A DNA stretch of 64,000 nt from Nocardia sp. BMG51109 (GTDB taxonomy: Bacteria; Actinomycetota; Actinomycetes; Mycobacteriales; Mycobacteriaceae), in assembly GCF_000526215.1 (NCBI RefSeq), contig NZ_JAFQ01000004.1, forward strand, positions 6,572,001-6,636,000. The letters run 5' to 3'. Every line of letters starts with the position of its first letter. The stretch's first letter is position 1. The notes beneath the pieces were generated by a model. The model ran no database searches and was not told the DNA's origin. It saw only the letters and a program-made list of their open reading frames with translations. Both the position numbers and the translations under genes were made by a program. Shown here piece after piece: positions 29,103 through 38,078 of the stretch.

Positions 29103-30069
29103 GGATTTCTCCCGTCCGTGGCTCCCGCCCGCCCGTGATCGACTCGTCGACGATCACCACGATCTTGCCGCGGGTGTGGCCGCCTTGGCTCAGGCGATGC
29201 GCCTGAGCGGTTCGGGACAGCGGAAAGACCGTGCTCACCTCGACCTGTATCACGCCATCGGCCGCCATCTGTGCCACCTCTTCCAGGTCGGGACGGTGTG
29301 GGCGCGCCAGCACATAGTGACCACCGGCCGAGCGGACTTTCGGATCGACGACCGAGGCCAACCTGCCCCCCGGCAAGAGCAGCGGTCCGAGCGCACGTAC
29401 CGTCCGTTTGCCCGCGGCGTCGAGCACCGCGTCGACTCCGCCGGAAGCCAGCGCCCGAACCGATTCCGCCAACCCGTACCGGTAATCGACAGGTTCGGCG
29501 CCGAGCGATTTCACGAACTCGTGGTTGTGCGTGCCGGCCGTACCGATCACTCGTGCACCGCGATGGGCCGCGATCTGAACCGCGAAGCTGCCCACCCCAC
29601 CCGCTGCGGCATGGACCAGCACGGTCTGTCCCTTCCGCACGTCGAGCACGCGCACGACCGCCTGATACGCCGTAATACCGGCCAACGGCAGTGCTGCGGA
29701 CTCGAGCCAGTCCAGTCCCGGTGGTTTGTGCGCGACCGCGCGGGTGGGCACCACGGCGATGTCGCCGAACGTGCCGTGGGACAGGTAGTCGTCACGTTGG
29801 AATCCGATCACCTCGTCGCCCGCGACGAACTCGGTTACGCCGAGGCCCACATCCACGACGACGCCCGCGAAGTCGCAACCGGGGACGACCGGAAACATCG
29901 TGTCGCAGACGGTGTCCAGATATCCCTCCCGCGCCTTCCAGTCGACGGGATTCACGGCCGCCGCCTTGACTCGAATCTTCACGCTGTCCAAGCCCATCTT
30001 CGGTTCCGGCAGGTCGCCGTACTCCAGGACGTCCGCGTCACCGAAGCGGTGGTAGAAAACTGCTTTCAT
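29095..30069 (-). CDS. NADP-dependent zinc-less MDR oxidoreductase
   Basis: This 324-aa medium-chain reductase of the quinone oxidoreductase type has an N-terminal GroES-like fold (AAAVNPVDWKAREGY, FPVVPGCDFAGVVVDVG) and a Rossmann fold AAAGGVGSFAVQIAAHRGA near residue 140. The structural-zinc Cys cluster of alcohol dehydrogenases is absent. It should reduce an enone or quinone with NADPH and could act as a stand-alone enoyl reductase for the polyketide operon. The gap to the methyltransferase is only two bases. Confidence 0.85.
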   Translation of the reverse strand: MKAVFYHRFGDADVLEYGDLPEPKMGLDSVKIRVKAAAVNPVDWKAREGYLDTVCDTMFPVVPGCDFAGVVVDVGLGVTEFVAGDEVIGFQRDDYLSHGTFGDIAVVPTRAVAHKPPGLDWLESAALPLAGITAYQAVVRVLDVRKGQTVLVHAAAGGVGSFAVQIAAHRGARVIGTAGTHNHEFVKSLGAEPVDYRYGLAESVRALASGGVDAVLDAAGKRTVRALGPLLLPGGRLASVVDPKVRSAGGHYVLARPHRPDLEEVAQMAADGVIQVEVSTVFPLSRTAQAHRLSQGGHTRGKIVVIVDESITGGREPRTGEIHE

Positions 30070-30071
30070 CG

Positions 30072-30800
30072 TTACTCCTCGACGCCGTCGCCCAGGCGCC
30101 GGGCGACACTCATATACGTGGCCGATACATCAGGGGTCCGCAAGAAAATCAATCGGCCGTCCCTCCTTCGACCGAGGATCGACAATCCGCGCATCTTGTC
30201 CGCCGGCACCAGACCGGCGTCCGCGAGATACCGGCGCATCTCCTTCGGCGTGATGAAGTCCTGCCAGGAGTGCGCCCCACGGGGGACGATCCGAGTCAAA
30301 TACTCGGGAATCCAGATCATCACGAGCCGCGACCGCATTGTCCGGTTGATCGTGTCGTAGAGGAACAGACCACCGGGTTTCAGAACGCGTGCGATCTCGC
30401 CGACCGTGCGTGCCGGATCCCGCACGTGTTCGAGGACGTCCACACAGGTGACGACGTCGAAACGGCCGGCGTCGTACGGCAGTTCCTCGGCCCTTCCCAC
30501 GGTGTAGGCGATCCGTTTGCCCGTCTGTTCGGCGTGCCGCCGCGCCGCTGCTATCAGTCGCGGCGACGGGTCGATCCCGGCGACATCGGCGCCGCGCTCG
30601 CACAGGAATTCGGTGGTGAACCCGCCACCGCAACCGACATCGAGTACCTGCTTGCCCGCCCATTCCCCGAGGAAACGGTCGAAGTATCGAAACCGCGGGG
30701 TTTGGAACGACGCCAGGCCCCGCATCCGTGAATCACTGTCCCACCAGCTGTCGGCGAACGCGCCGAAAAAGTAGTCGTCGTTCACGATGTGATCGGCCAT
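30072..30800 (-). CDS. SAM-dependent O-methyltransferase (UbiG-like)
   Basis: This 242-aa class I methyltransferase has motif I VLDVGCGGGFTTEFL near residue 55, the acidic end of strand two in GADVAGIDPS, and the post-motif VLEHVRDPARTVGEIARVLKPGG. The N-terminus (FADSWWDSDSRMRGL) resembles UbiG-type 3-demethylubiquinol O-methyltransferases. It probably methylates a hydroxyl of the operon's product. The ATG at 30800 lies inside the monooxygenase gene (19-bp overlap). Confidence 0.87.
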   Translation of the reverse strand: MADHIVNDDYFFGAFADSWWDSDSRMRGLASFQTPRFRYFDRFLGEWAGKQVLDVGCGGGFTTEFLCERGADVAGIDPSPRLIAAARRHAEQTGKRIAYTVGRAEELPYDAGRFDVVTCVDVLEHVRDPARTVGEIARVLKPGGLFLYDTINRTMRSRLVMIWIPEYLTRIVPRGAHSWQDFITPKEMRRYLADAGLVPADKMRGLSILGRRRDGRLIFLRTPDVSATYMSVARRLGDGVEE

Positions 30801-32011
30801 CGGTTCTCTTCTTCCGTACTCGGCATCGGCGGGGGCGGTGGGCTCCACCGCCTCGCGTAGGCGATCTGGTTGTGCTCGGCGATGCGGAACGCCAGCGCCG
30901 GCCACACGAGACGCATGAACACTTCTCGTGCGGCGATCAGCAGTGGATGCTCCACCGCGCCCATCCGACCGATCAGCCAGGCGACGCGTTGCATCGAGGC
31001 GGTCCGGCCGCGCCGTTCGCGCTCGTAGCGGCGTAATGCGCGTCCCGGATCGTCGCGGCAGGCATCCAGGCGTTCGGCGAGGACGAGCGCGTCCTCGAGG
31101 GCCTGGCAGGCCCCTTGGCCGATGTTGAACGTGATCGGGTGCACGGCGTCGCCGAGCAGCGTCACCCGGCCGATTCCCCAGCGGCGGTCCGGTTTACGGT
31201 CGAACACGTCGCTGCGGATGATGTCCTCCTCCGGGCTGGCCGCGAGGATGTCCTGGACCGGCGGCATCCAGCCCCGATGCCGCTCGGCGAGCATGGCCGC
31301 GACCCCGCGCTCGTCGTGACCTCCGGCCGGCCCGTTGGCCACGCTCATCCAATGCACGACGCCGGGCGCGACGTCGTAGTAGGTGAATCGGGTGCCACGA
31401 CCGAACAGTGCGTAGAAGCTGCCCGGCGGGATCAGCTCGTGCTCCAGGCGCCCTTTACCGCGCCAGGCGATATAGCCGTTGAACCGGGCCGGTGTGTCAC
31501 CGAACAGCCCGGCGCGGACGACGCTGTGGATACCGTCGGCGCCGATGAGGATGTCGCCCCGCTCGTGTCGTCCGTCGGCGAGCCGCACCGTGACCCCCTC
31601 CGAGTCCTGGTCGAAGCCGACCACTCGGGCCCCCGTGCGAACCGGATCACCGTGCAGCGCATCGTGCAGGATCGAATGCAGTACCGATCGCTCGACGGCG
31701 AGTGTCGGCCGGCCGTACTCGGTCACGAAATCACCGACCGGCCACGCACCGAACATCTCGCCCCGCCAGGTGCCGAAGTGACAGATCTGCTGTGCGGGCG
31801 CGACTTCCAGTACTGGGCCGGCGACGCCGAGGCGATCGAGGACGATCGTTCCGTTGGTCCATATATGCAGTCCGGCGCCGCCGTCCCGGAGCGCATCGGC
31901 GCATTCGAACACCGTCACGCCGAAACCCTTGCGCTGCAGGGCAAGAGCGGCGGCCAGACCACCTATCCCGCCTCCGGCGATCAGGACTCGCCGCACCGGT
32001 CGCGTCGGCAT
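30782..32011 (-). CDS. FAD-dependent monooxygenase (PHBH-like)
   Basis: This ~409-aa group A flavoprotein monooxygenase has the FAD dinucleotide motif VLIAGGGIGGLAAALALQ, the DG motif DILIGADGIHSVVR and the second FAD motif LLGDAVHPITFNIGQGACQALEDA. It should hydroxylate an aromatic or conjugated substrate using NAD(P)H and oxygen. The ATG at 32011 was chosen because AAGGAG lies just upstream; an earlier ATG at 32053 would overlap the SnoaL-like stop (ATGA). It is a likely tailoring enzyme. Confidence 0.88.
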   Translation of the reverse strand: MPTRPVRRVLIAGGGIGGLAAALALQRKGFGVTVFECADALRDGGAGLHIWTNGTIVLDRLGVAGPVLEVAPAQQICHFGTWRGEMFGAWPVGDFVTEYGRPTLAVERSVLHSILHDALHGDPVRTGARVVGFDQDSEGVTVRLADGRHERGDILIGADGIHSVVRAGLFGDTPARFNGYIAWRGKGRLEHELIPPGSFYALFGRGTRFTYYDVAPGVVHWMSVANGPAGGHDERGVAAMLAERHRGWMPPVQDILAASPEEDIIRSDVFDRKPDRRWGIGRVTLLGDAVHPITFNIGQGACQALEDALVLAERLDACRDDPGRALRRYERERRGRTASMQRVAWLIGRMGAVEHPLLIAAREVFMRLVWPALAFRIAEHNQIAYARRWSPPPPPMPSTEEENRWPITS

Positions 32012-32049
32012 CGTGGTATCTCCTTCGCCGAGGGCCGGATCGGTGGCGG

Positions 32050-32880
32050 TCATCGCCGCACCGCCCGAGCGGGAGTCGACGTCCGCCATTCGTGCGCGGG
32101 ATGCCCTGGGTCGTCGATGAACCGAGCCCAAGGATCAACCCCGAACACGCTTCTCGCCGCCTCCCGCAGCCAGCTGTCGAACGGATCCGTGGATCCGGTC
32201 AGCCGCCGCATCGCACGGCCCGGACTGCGGGCCTGCACGCTGTGCACCACGACCTGCATCCCCTGGACTTCCTGCTGCCGAAACCACTCGCCGACGATTC
32301 CCCCACGTCGTCGCGATGCCTGATAGTCCTCCGCCTTCGAGCCCGCGAGTTGCTGTCGCAGGGCACTCCAGCGTGCCGATGCGCCGGGCACGATGGGCAG
32401 AACCTGCGTGACGAACTGCGGTGGCGACAGGACGGCGGCCCGGCCCGGCCCGGCCGCCCCCGAGGCGAGCCAGCCCAGCCCCAGCGCGGACAGCATGCTG
32501 GATTCGACGCCGATCCCCCACCGCTCGGCAATGAGTCCGTCGGCCAGCCGCCAGACGACGACGCCTCGGAACTCGACCGCCCGACCCGTCGCCGGTAGCC
32601 CCAGGAACTCACCGAGATGCGTTCCGCGCCAGGTGTTGTGGATGACCACGTAGTCCCGGTGGGCGCTCATCTCCTCGATCGTGACGTGCAGGTCCGGAAA
32701 CCCGGTGCGCAATCCCGCGATGGTGTACTTGACTCCGTCGCGTCCCTGGGGCGCGCCCGGTAGCGGCTGGTGATCGACCACATCGGCCCGGTAGATCTCG
32801 TCGACGACGGAGAAGTCACCGCGGTTGACGAACTCGTCGAAGACGCGGCGGATGACGACCTTGTTGTATTCCTCATGCAT
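32050..32880 (-). CDS. SnoaL-like/ester cyclase family protein
   Basis: Of 276 aa, residues ~1-135 are a SnoaL-like NTF2 fold (FDEFVNRGDFSVVDEIY, HQPLPGAPQGRDGVKYTIAGL, GLPATGRAVEFRGVVVWRL). Members include polyketide cyclases and many proteins of other function. The remaining ~140 residues (with DPFDSWLREAARSVFGVDPWARFI) are an extension I do not recognise and are not usual for SnoaL. It overlaps the KAS III-like gene by eight bases. Ring closure of the polyketide is one possible role. Confidence 0.75.
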   Translation of the reverse strand: MHEEYNKVVIRRVFDEFVNRGDFSVVDEIYRADVVDHQPLPGAPQGRDGVKYTIAGLRTGFPDLHVTIEEMSAHRDYVVIHNTWRGTHLGEFLGLPATGRAVEFRGVVVWRLADGLIAERWGIGVESSMLSALGLGWLASGAAGPGRAAVLSPPQFVTQVLPIVPGASARWSALRQQLAGSKAEDYQASRRRGGIVGEWFRQQEVQGMQVVVHSVQARSPGRAMRRLTGSTDPFDSWLREAARSVFGVDPWARFIDDPGHPAHEWRTSTPARAVRR

Positions 32881-34000
32881 GGCGCACCGTCCCCGCCGGT
32901 GTCCGCGCCTCCCATTCCAGGGTCAGGCCCGCGTACACATAGCGGCTCGCCTCGACGCCGAGCAGCAGCACCGTGGCGCCGGGGCGGATCCTGCCGCTCA
33001 CCCAGCCCGCGTCGAGCGCCAGGGGAACCGCGGCCGAACCGGTCGCCCCGACGTCGGAGAGGTTCTCGACGATGCATTTCTGCAAGGCGGCACGGTCCTC
33101 ACCGGAGATGCCCACGTCGCCGAACCCTTCCGCGAAGTAGTCCGCGTTGCCCTCCGGCAGGACACACGCGTCGATATCGGAGAGCGCCAGTCCGCTGCGG
33201 GCGAGCATGTCGCGCAGGGCCGTGTGGAAGACCTGCGGGCCGACCGTGGTCGTACCCGCGACGTCGAGTTTGATCTCCACCAGGCGCTTACGTCGCGCCT
33301 GCTCCGAGGCGGGCAGATCGGTGCCGCCTCCGACGATCTGCATCCCCGGCCGGCGCATACCCCCCAGGCACTGTGTGCCGAACGCGTACCTTTCCGGCTC
33401 TCGCCGCGCCGAGTCCCGAGGCTGCGCTCGCAGCACCGCGGCACCGGCACCGTCGCCGAAGGTGTACAGGGTGAGCCGGTCCCGCATCCGAATCCGCTGC
33501 GGATCCTGGCCCAGGTAGAGGGGAACGAGCAGTGGCGAAATGGACTCCGCGCCGATCACCACCGCGGTGTCGTAGGTGCCGTCGGCGAGTAACCGCCGCG
33601 CGTAGTCCATGCCCTGCACGAATCCGGCGCATGCCGCCCGGAATTCCATTGTGGCGCACCGTTGCAGCCCCAGTTGCTCCTGCACGTAGGTCGCGGCCGC
33701 GGGCAGGGGATACTCCGGGCTCGCCGTCGACATCATCAGCAGATCCACCTCGGACGGATCCACTGCGGCGCGGTCGAGCGCCTGCCGTGCGGCGGCGACG
33801 GCCATTGCCGAGGTACCGGTTCGGTGCGAACCGGTTTCGGGGTCGGCGATCCAGTGCCGGGAGCGCACCTGAATCCCGTCGGCCACCTCCTCGGGCAGTG
33901 GCCCGCACAGGTCTGCGAGCCTCGCATTGTCGATCGGCGCACCGGGCAGGTGAGCTCCGGTGCTGAGGACGGACACATGTCGGTCGGTGGTAGTGGGCAT
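32873..34000 (-). CDS. KAS III-like protein lacking the His/Asn pair
   Basis: This 375-aa thiolase-fold protein of the FabH type has the nucleophile in FRAACAGFVQGMDYA near residue 122. Where FabH has the His of its HQAN motif, this protein has LPEGNADYF; where FabH has the Asn of its GNTSAAS-like motif, it has VGATGSAAVP. A Cys with neither partner should not decarboxylate malonyl-ACP normally. It may instead load or transfer an acyl group, as some KAS III-like acyltransferases do. It lies six bases after the fused KS gene. Confidence 0.82.
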   Translation of the reverse strand: MPTTTDRHVSVLSTGAHLPGAPIDNARLADLCGPLPEEVADGIQVRSRHWIADPETGSHRTGTSAMAVAAARQALDRAAVDPSEVDLLMMSTASPEYPLPAAATYVQEQLGLQRCATMEFRAACAGFVQGMDYARRLLADGTYDTAVVIGAESISPLLVPLYLGQDPQRIRMRDRLTLYTFGDGAGAAVLRAQPRDSARREPERYAFGTQCLGGMRRPGMQIVGGGTDLPASEQARRKRLVEIKLDVAGTTTVGPQVFHTALRDMLARSGLALSDIDACVLPEGNADYFAEGFGDVGISGEDRAALQKCIVENLSDVGATGSAAVPLALDAGWVSGRIRPGATVLLLGVEASRYVYAGLTLEWEARTPAGTVRHA

Positions 34001-34006
34001 ATGCGA

Positions 34007-36364
34007 TCACTCCGATTCACGAATGGGCGGACACAGGACCAAACCGGTGTGCGTGCCGCCGAGCGACGAAGAGTTGACGAGTGCCGGCCCGTAGGGAAAT
34101 CCGTTGTGCCAGCTCGCCATCGCCAGGGCGGCGCACAACTGCGCTCCGGCGCCACCGGGCTCACCGAGGATGCGCTTCGGTCGTTCGACGCGGCAGGAAC
34201 CCGGCAGACCGAGGCGCGCGATGGCCCGGTTCTCCGGGTTGTCGGCTACACGCAGCCCGGCCGCGTTGGCCCAGACGGCCGCGAGTCGATCCGCCCGCAC
34301 CCCGGCCTCCCCGAGCGCCCCACGCATGGCGCGCTCCAGCCCGTGGCCGCGCCGGTCCCAGCGGCCGATGCCGACCGCGTCGGAGGCCGTCGCGTATCCA
34401 CCCAGACCTGCCAGAATTCGGGCGCCCCGCGCACGAGCGAACGAGGATCGTTCCAGCAGCAGGGTGATGCTGCCTTCCGCGAGGAGATAGTCGCGCCCCG
34501 CGCGCCCGACGAGCAGCGACAGACCGCGATACGCGTCGATGGCGTAGTCCGACAGTTCGTCGACGGCGCAGCACAGGATCGCCTCGGCATGCCCGGCCCG
34601 CAACAGATCGGCGGCGACGGTCACCGCGGAGGCCCCCGACGAATGCCCCACTGTCGTGGTGGATGTGGGCCCCTTGGCGCCGAGCACCATCGCTACCTGC
34701 CCCGCGGCCGCATTGAAGACGGTGTTGGGAAATACGGCGGGATTGGCCATCGCGGGCCCGCCCGCGACAACCGGCAGGAAGAAATCTCCGATGCTCTGGA
34801 TCGGGCCGATTCCGGTGCCGAGGACAACGCCGATTCGCTCGTCGGCATCCAACCCGGCCTGTTCGAGCGCACCCCGGCAGGTCGCCACCGCAAGCTGTCC
34901 GAACCGGTCCATCCGGCGTCGTTCCCTCGGCGCGGTGTAGCGGCTCAGGTCGTCGGTGATCCGGGCGACCCGCAGACCGTCTTCGTCGCGCCCGAGCGTG
35001 CGGCCCGCGCGATAGGCCCGCCAGAGTTCGTCGACCGAGGTCCCGGCCGCGCTCACCACCGCGACGCCGGTGACGACGACGTCGTCCACCGGGAACCCGG
35101 CACTCGGGCGGGGGCGGGTCCCCGGCCTGGCGTAAGCGACGGTCGCGTTGGCTCCAGCGAAGGCGAAATTGTTCGACAGCGCGACATCCATGGCCAGCGG
35201 GCGGCCTTCGTTGGGTGCGGCGTCCAGCCCGCACCCGGGATCGGCACCGGTGAATCCCGCGGTCGGCGGGGCCCACTGCTCCTGTAGCGCCTTGACCGTC
35301 ACGATCGCCTCGACCGCACCGGCCGCGCCGAGCAGGTGCCCGATCATCGATTTCGTGCTGCTGAGCACCACCCGCTGCGCGGCATCGCCGAGCGCCGCAC
35401 GCACCGCATTGCTCTCCGCCGAGTCGTTCTTCGGCGTGCCGGTCCCGTGCCCATTGATGTACGCGACATCGGCACCGGACAACGCTGCCCCGGACAACGC
35501 GCTTCCGATCGCGCGCGCCGCCCCCTCACCGGCAGGGTGCGGGGCGGTCGCATGGTATCCATCGCCGGACATGCCGTAGGACAGGATCTCGGCAAGTACC
35601 GGGGCACCGGCGGCGTGCGCGATATCGGCACGAACGACGACGAGCATTCCGCTTCCCTCGCCCAGCGACAGGCCGTCGCGACTGCGCGAGTACGGCGCGG
35701 CCGGACGAGCCGACAACGACTCGACGCTGCCGAATCCCGCGTAGGCCATTTCGGTGAGCGCATCGCTGCCGCCCACCAGCATCGCGTCGGCACGGCCGGC
35801 GCGAATGATCTCGACGCCGTGTGCCAGGGCGTGAGCACTCGAGGCGCAGGCGGTATTGACCGTCAATACGGGCCCTCGAAGTCCGAATGCCGCGCTCAGT
35901 GCCTCCGCCATGGCGTGCGGCGGCACCATCAGCAGATGCCTGTCGTCCCGCGGCTTCGTGTCCCGCTCACGGGCTCGCCGCAAAGCCATTTCGCCGCTGC
36001 GTATTCCGCCGTTGCAACTGCCGAACGAGACACCCCAGCGAGTCGAGGGCACCTCGACGCCCGCACCGGACATCGCCTCCTCCGCGGCGACGAGAGCGAA
36101 ATCCAGTGCGGGCTCGGGATAACGGAGACCGAGCCGAGTCAGATAGTCGTACTTCGGCCTCCGCAACGCCTCGACCTCACCACCGATCGGAGCATCGAAC
36201 CCGTCCAGCCGAAGTCCGCGTATCGGGCCGATTGCCACGTGTCCGTTACGCACCGCTTCCCACAGGCTCGCCACGCCGGCACCGTGCGCCGTCACCGCAC
36301 CGAGCGACGTGACGACAACCCGCGAGCCCGAGATCCACTCGTCCATCTCGTAAAGCCCTCTCAT
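34007..36364 (-). CDS. Fused ketosynthase pair: active KS plus Cys-less KS (KS-CLF-like)
   Basis: This ~785-aa protein carries two ketosynthase domains. Domain one (~6-410) has the nucleophile in TVNTACASSAHAL near residue 168, His in INGHGTGTPKND and SSTKSMIGHLLGAAGA. Domain two (~425-785) has VGHSSGASAV at the nucleophile position (His instead of Cys) and no matching GHGTGT, so it resembles a chain-length factor. In type II systems these halves are separate genes forming a heterodimer. The ATG at 36364 overlaps the upstream stop (ATGA); an alternative ATG at 36346 has AGAGGG upstream. Confidence 0.87.
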   Translation of the reverse strand: MRGLYEMDEWISGSRVVVTSLGAVTAHGAGVASLWEAVRNGHVAIGPIRGLRLDGFDAPIGGEVEALRRPKYDYLTRLGLRYPEPALDFALVAAEEAMSGAGVEVPSTRWGVSFGSCNGGIRSGEMALRRARERDTKPRDDRHLLMVPPHAMAEALSAAFGLRGPVLTVNTACASSAHALAHGVEIIRAGRADAMLVGGSDALTEMAYAGFGSVESLSARPAAPYSRSRDGLSLGEGSGMLVVVRADIAHAAGAPVLAEILSYGMSGDGYHATAPHPAGEGAARAIGSALSGAALSGADVAYINGHGTGTPKNDSAESNAVRAALGDAAQRVVLSSTKSMIGHLLGAAGAVEAIVTVKALQEQWAPPTAGFTGADPGCGLDAAPNEGRPLAMDVALSNNFAFAGANATVAYARPGTRPRPSAGFPVDDVVVTGVAVVSAAGTSVDELWRAYRAGRTLGRDEDGLRVARITDDLSRYTAPRERRRMDRFGQLAVATCRGALEQAGLDADERIGVVLGTGIGPIQSIGDFFLPVVAGGPAMANPAVFPNTVFNAAAGQVAMVLGAKGPTSTTTVGHSSGASAVTVAADLLRAGHAEAILCCAVDELSDYAIDAYRGLSLLVGRAGRDYLLAEGSITLLLERSSFARARGARILAGLGGYATASDAVGIGRWDRRGHGLERAMRGALGEAGVRADRLAAVWANAAGLRVADNPENRAIARLGLPGSCRVERPKRILGEPGGAGAQLCAALAMASWHNGFPYGPALVNSSSLGGTHTGLVLCPPIRESE

Positions 36365-37644
36365 CCCATCTTGTTCAGCGCCACCGCGACCGCCTGCCCC
36401 TCCAGGCCGCGCGCCAGCGCGAGCGCGCCGTTCGGACGCGACTGCCGGGCGGCGCCCGGAACGAAATCCAGATCGCAACCACGCGCCGGTGTCCGCAGGT
36501 TCCGCGTCGCGGGCACGATGCCCGAATGCAATGCCATGGCCGCGACCGCCACGTTGAGGGCACCGGCGCCGCCGACCAGATGTCCGGTCTGCGGCTTGAC
36601 ACTGCTGATCTGCGCGTCCCGGGCGGCCGGGCCCAAAGCGGCATGCAGGGCCCGGGTTTCGGACACGTCGCCGGCCGGAGTGGCACACCCGTGCGCGGCG
36701 ATGTAGTCGATCGCGTTCGACAGTTCGCCGGCATCGGCGGCGGCGTACCGAATCGCTCGCGACAGACCACGGCCTCGCGGATCCGGTGCCGGGGGGCGCC
36801 TGCCGTCGTTGCCCGCGCCGAAACCGGTGATCTCCGCGTAGCATCGAGCGGCGCGTTGATGTGCCCGATCACGCTCCTCGATGACCAGCACGACCGCGCC
36901 TTCCCCCAGCACGGATCCGCTGTGGTCCCGGTCGAAGGGCCGGAAGGCCCGCTCGCCCAACTCGTTTCGGTGGGTGAGCACGCCCAGCCCGTCCATTCGT
37001 GACATCGCCCACCAGGTCGTGGCGTCATCGAAACCACCGGCGAGCGACAGATCGACCACACCGTGCCGCACGGCACGCATCGCACGCCCGATCGCGGTCG
37101 CCCCGGCATCCGCGGTGCCCGCATAGAAGCAATTCGCGCCTCTGATACCGAATTTCGACGACACGTGAAAGACGGCGCCGTTCTGCAGACCTTCCACATA
37201 TGCCAGCGGCGGTATCAGCGTCGCGGCATTCTCTCCGAGTGCACGCAGATCGACCGTGCCGTCGGGCTTCCGGATCCGGCCGAGTTCGGCGATCGTCTCG
37301 TCCCGATGACAAATGTCTTTGTTTCCCCCGAGGAACAGCCCCGCGCGGTGGCCCAGCTCCGCTTGTCCGAGCCCGGCGTCGTCGAGTGCCAGCAGGGCCG
37401 CGGCCACGGCCAGCTGATCGCCACGCGTGGACATCTTCCGTGCACGCGAGCCGAGATACCGGGACGGAACGAAATCGAGGATTTCCGCACCCAGGTGGGT
37501 GCGCAACGGGGTCGGGTCGAACAGCCGGAAATGGCCGATCGCCGTGCGGCCCGCCACGATGGCCGACCAGTTGTCCGCCACGCCGGTCCCGAGCGCGGTG
37601 ACGATACCGATGCCGGTGATCACCGCGCGACGCGGCGCCGTCAT
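36361..37644 (-). CDS. Ketosynthase-like protein without the catalytic Cys
   Basis: This 427-aa FabF-like protein opens RRAVITGIGIVTALGTGVADNW. At the nucleophile site near residue 175 it reads CFYAGTADAGATAIG, with Ala or Asp (depending on alignment) instead of Cys. It keeps AAHGCATPAGDVSETRAL and SVKPQTGHLVGGAGAL. This pattern fits a KS-beta/chain-length-factor partner, most simply for the intact KS encoded two genes upstream. Stop and start overlap both neighbours by four bases. Confidence 0.85.
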   Translation of the reverse strand: MTAPRRAVITGIGIVTALGTGVADNWSAIVAGRTAIGHFRLFDPTPLRTHLGAEILDFVPSRYLGSRARKMSTRGDQLAVAAALLALDDAGLGQAELGHRAGLFLGGNKDICHRDETIAELGRIRKPDGTVDLRALGENAATLIPPLAYVEGLQNGAVFHVSSKFGIRGANCFYAGTADAGATAIGRAMRAVRHGVVDLSLAGGFDDATTWWAMSRMDGLGVLTHRNELGERAFRPFDRDHSGSVLGEGAVVLVIEERDRAHQRAARCYAEITGFGAGNDGRRPPAPDPRGRGLSRAIRYAAADAGELSNAIDYIAAHGCATPAGDVSETRALHAALGPAARDAQISSVKPQTGHLVGGAGALNVAVAAMALHSGIVPATRNLRTPARGCDLDFVPGAARQSRPNGALALARGLEGQAVAVALNKMG

Positions 37645-38078
37645 GGCGCACTCGTTTCGACCGGAGATATCCGGGCCAACCGCAGTGCTCGTACGCTCGC
37701 CACCACACGACCGTCGACTGTCGCCGTGCCGCGCCAGAGCCCGGCCGCGGGTCCGGCCGCGTCGGTGGCGAACACGACCTGGTCTCCCGGAACGACGAAC
37801 CGCCGGAAACGCACCGCGGTCGCGGTGCACAACCGCCATTCGCCGGTGCCCGACGCCCGGGCCGCGAGCGCGATCATGCTTTCCAGCAGCAGCACGCCGG
37901 GCATGATCGGATATCGCGGAAAGTGATCCGCGAACAGCGGCAACGTTCCCGGGATGTTCCGGATCGCGACAGCGCGGATGCCGGGCTCGAGTTCGACGAT
38001 CCGGTCGAATCCGGGGACAGCGATCGACGCCGGTACGACGGCGACGACGTGTGCGGCATCGAGTTCGGCGGCGGTCAT
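37641..38078 (-). CDS. FabZ-like 3-hydroxyacyl-ACP dehydratase
   Basis: This 145-aa hot-dog protein has the FabZ signature FADHFPRYPIMPGVLLLESM. The catalytic His lies in DHFP and the acidic partner in LLLESM. It should dehydrate 3-hydroxyacyl-ACP to the trans-2-enoyl form, producing double bonds in the growing chain. It sits between the KS and KS-like genes with ATGA overlaps on both sides. Confidence 0.87.
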   Translation of the reverse strand: MTAAELDAAHVVAVVPASIAVPGFDRIVELEPGIRAVAIRNIPGTLPLFADHFPRYPIMPGVLLLESMIALAARASGTGEWRLCTATAVRFRRFVVPGDQVVFATDAAGPAAGLWRGTATVDGRVVASVRALRLARISPVETSAP

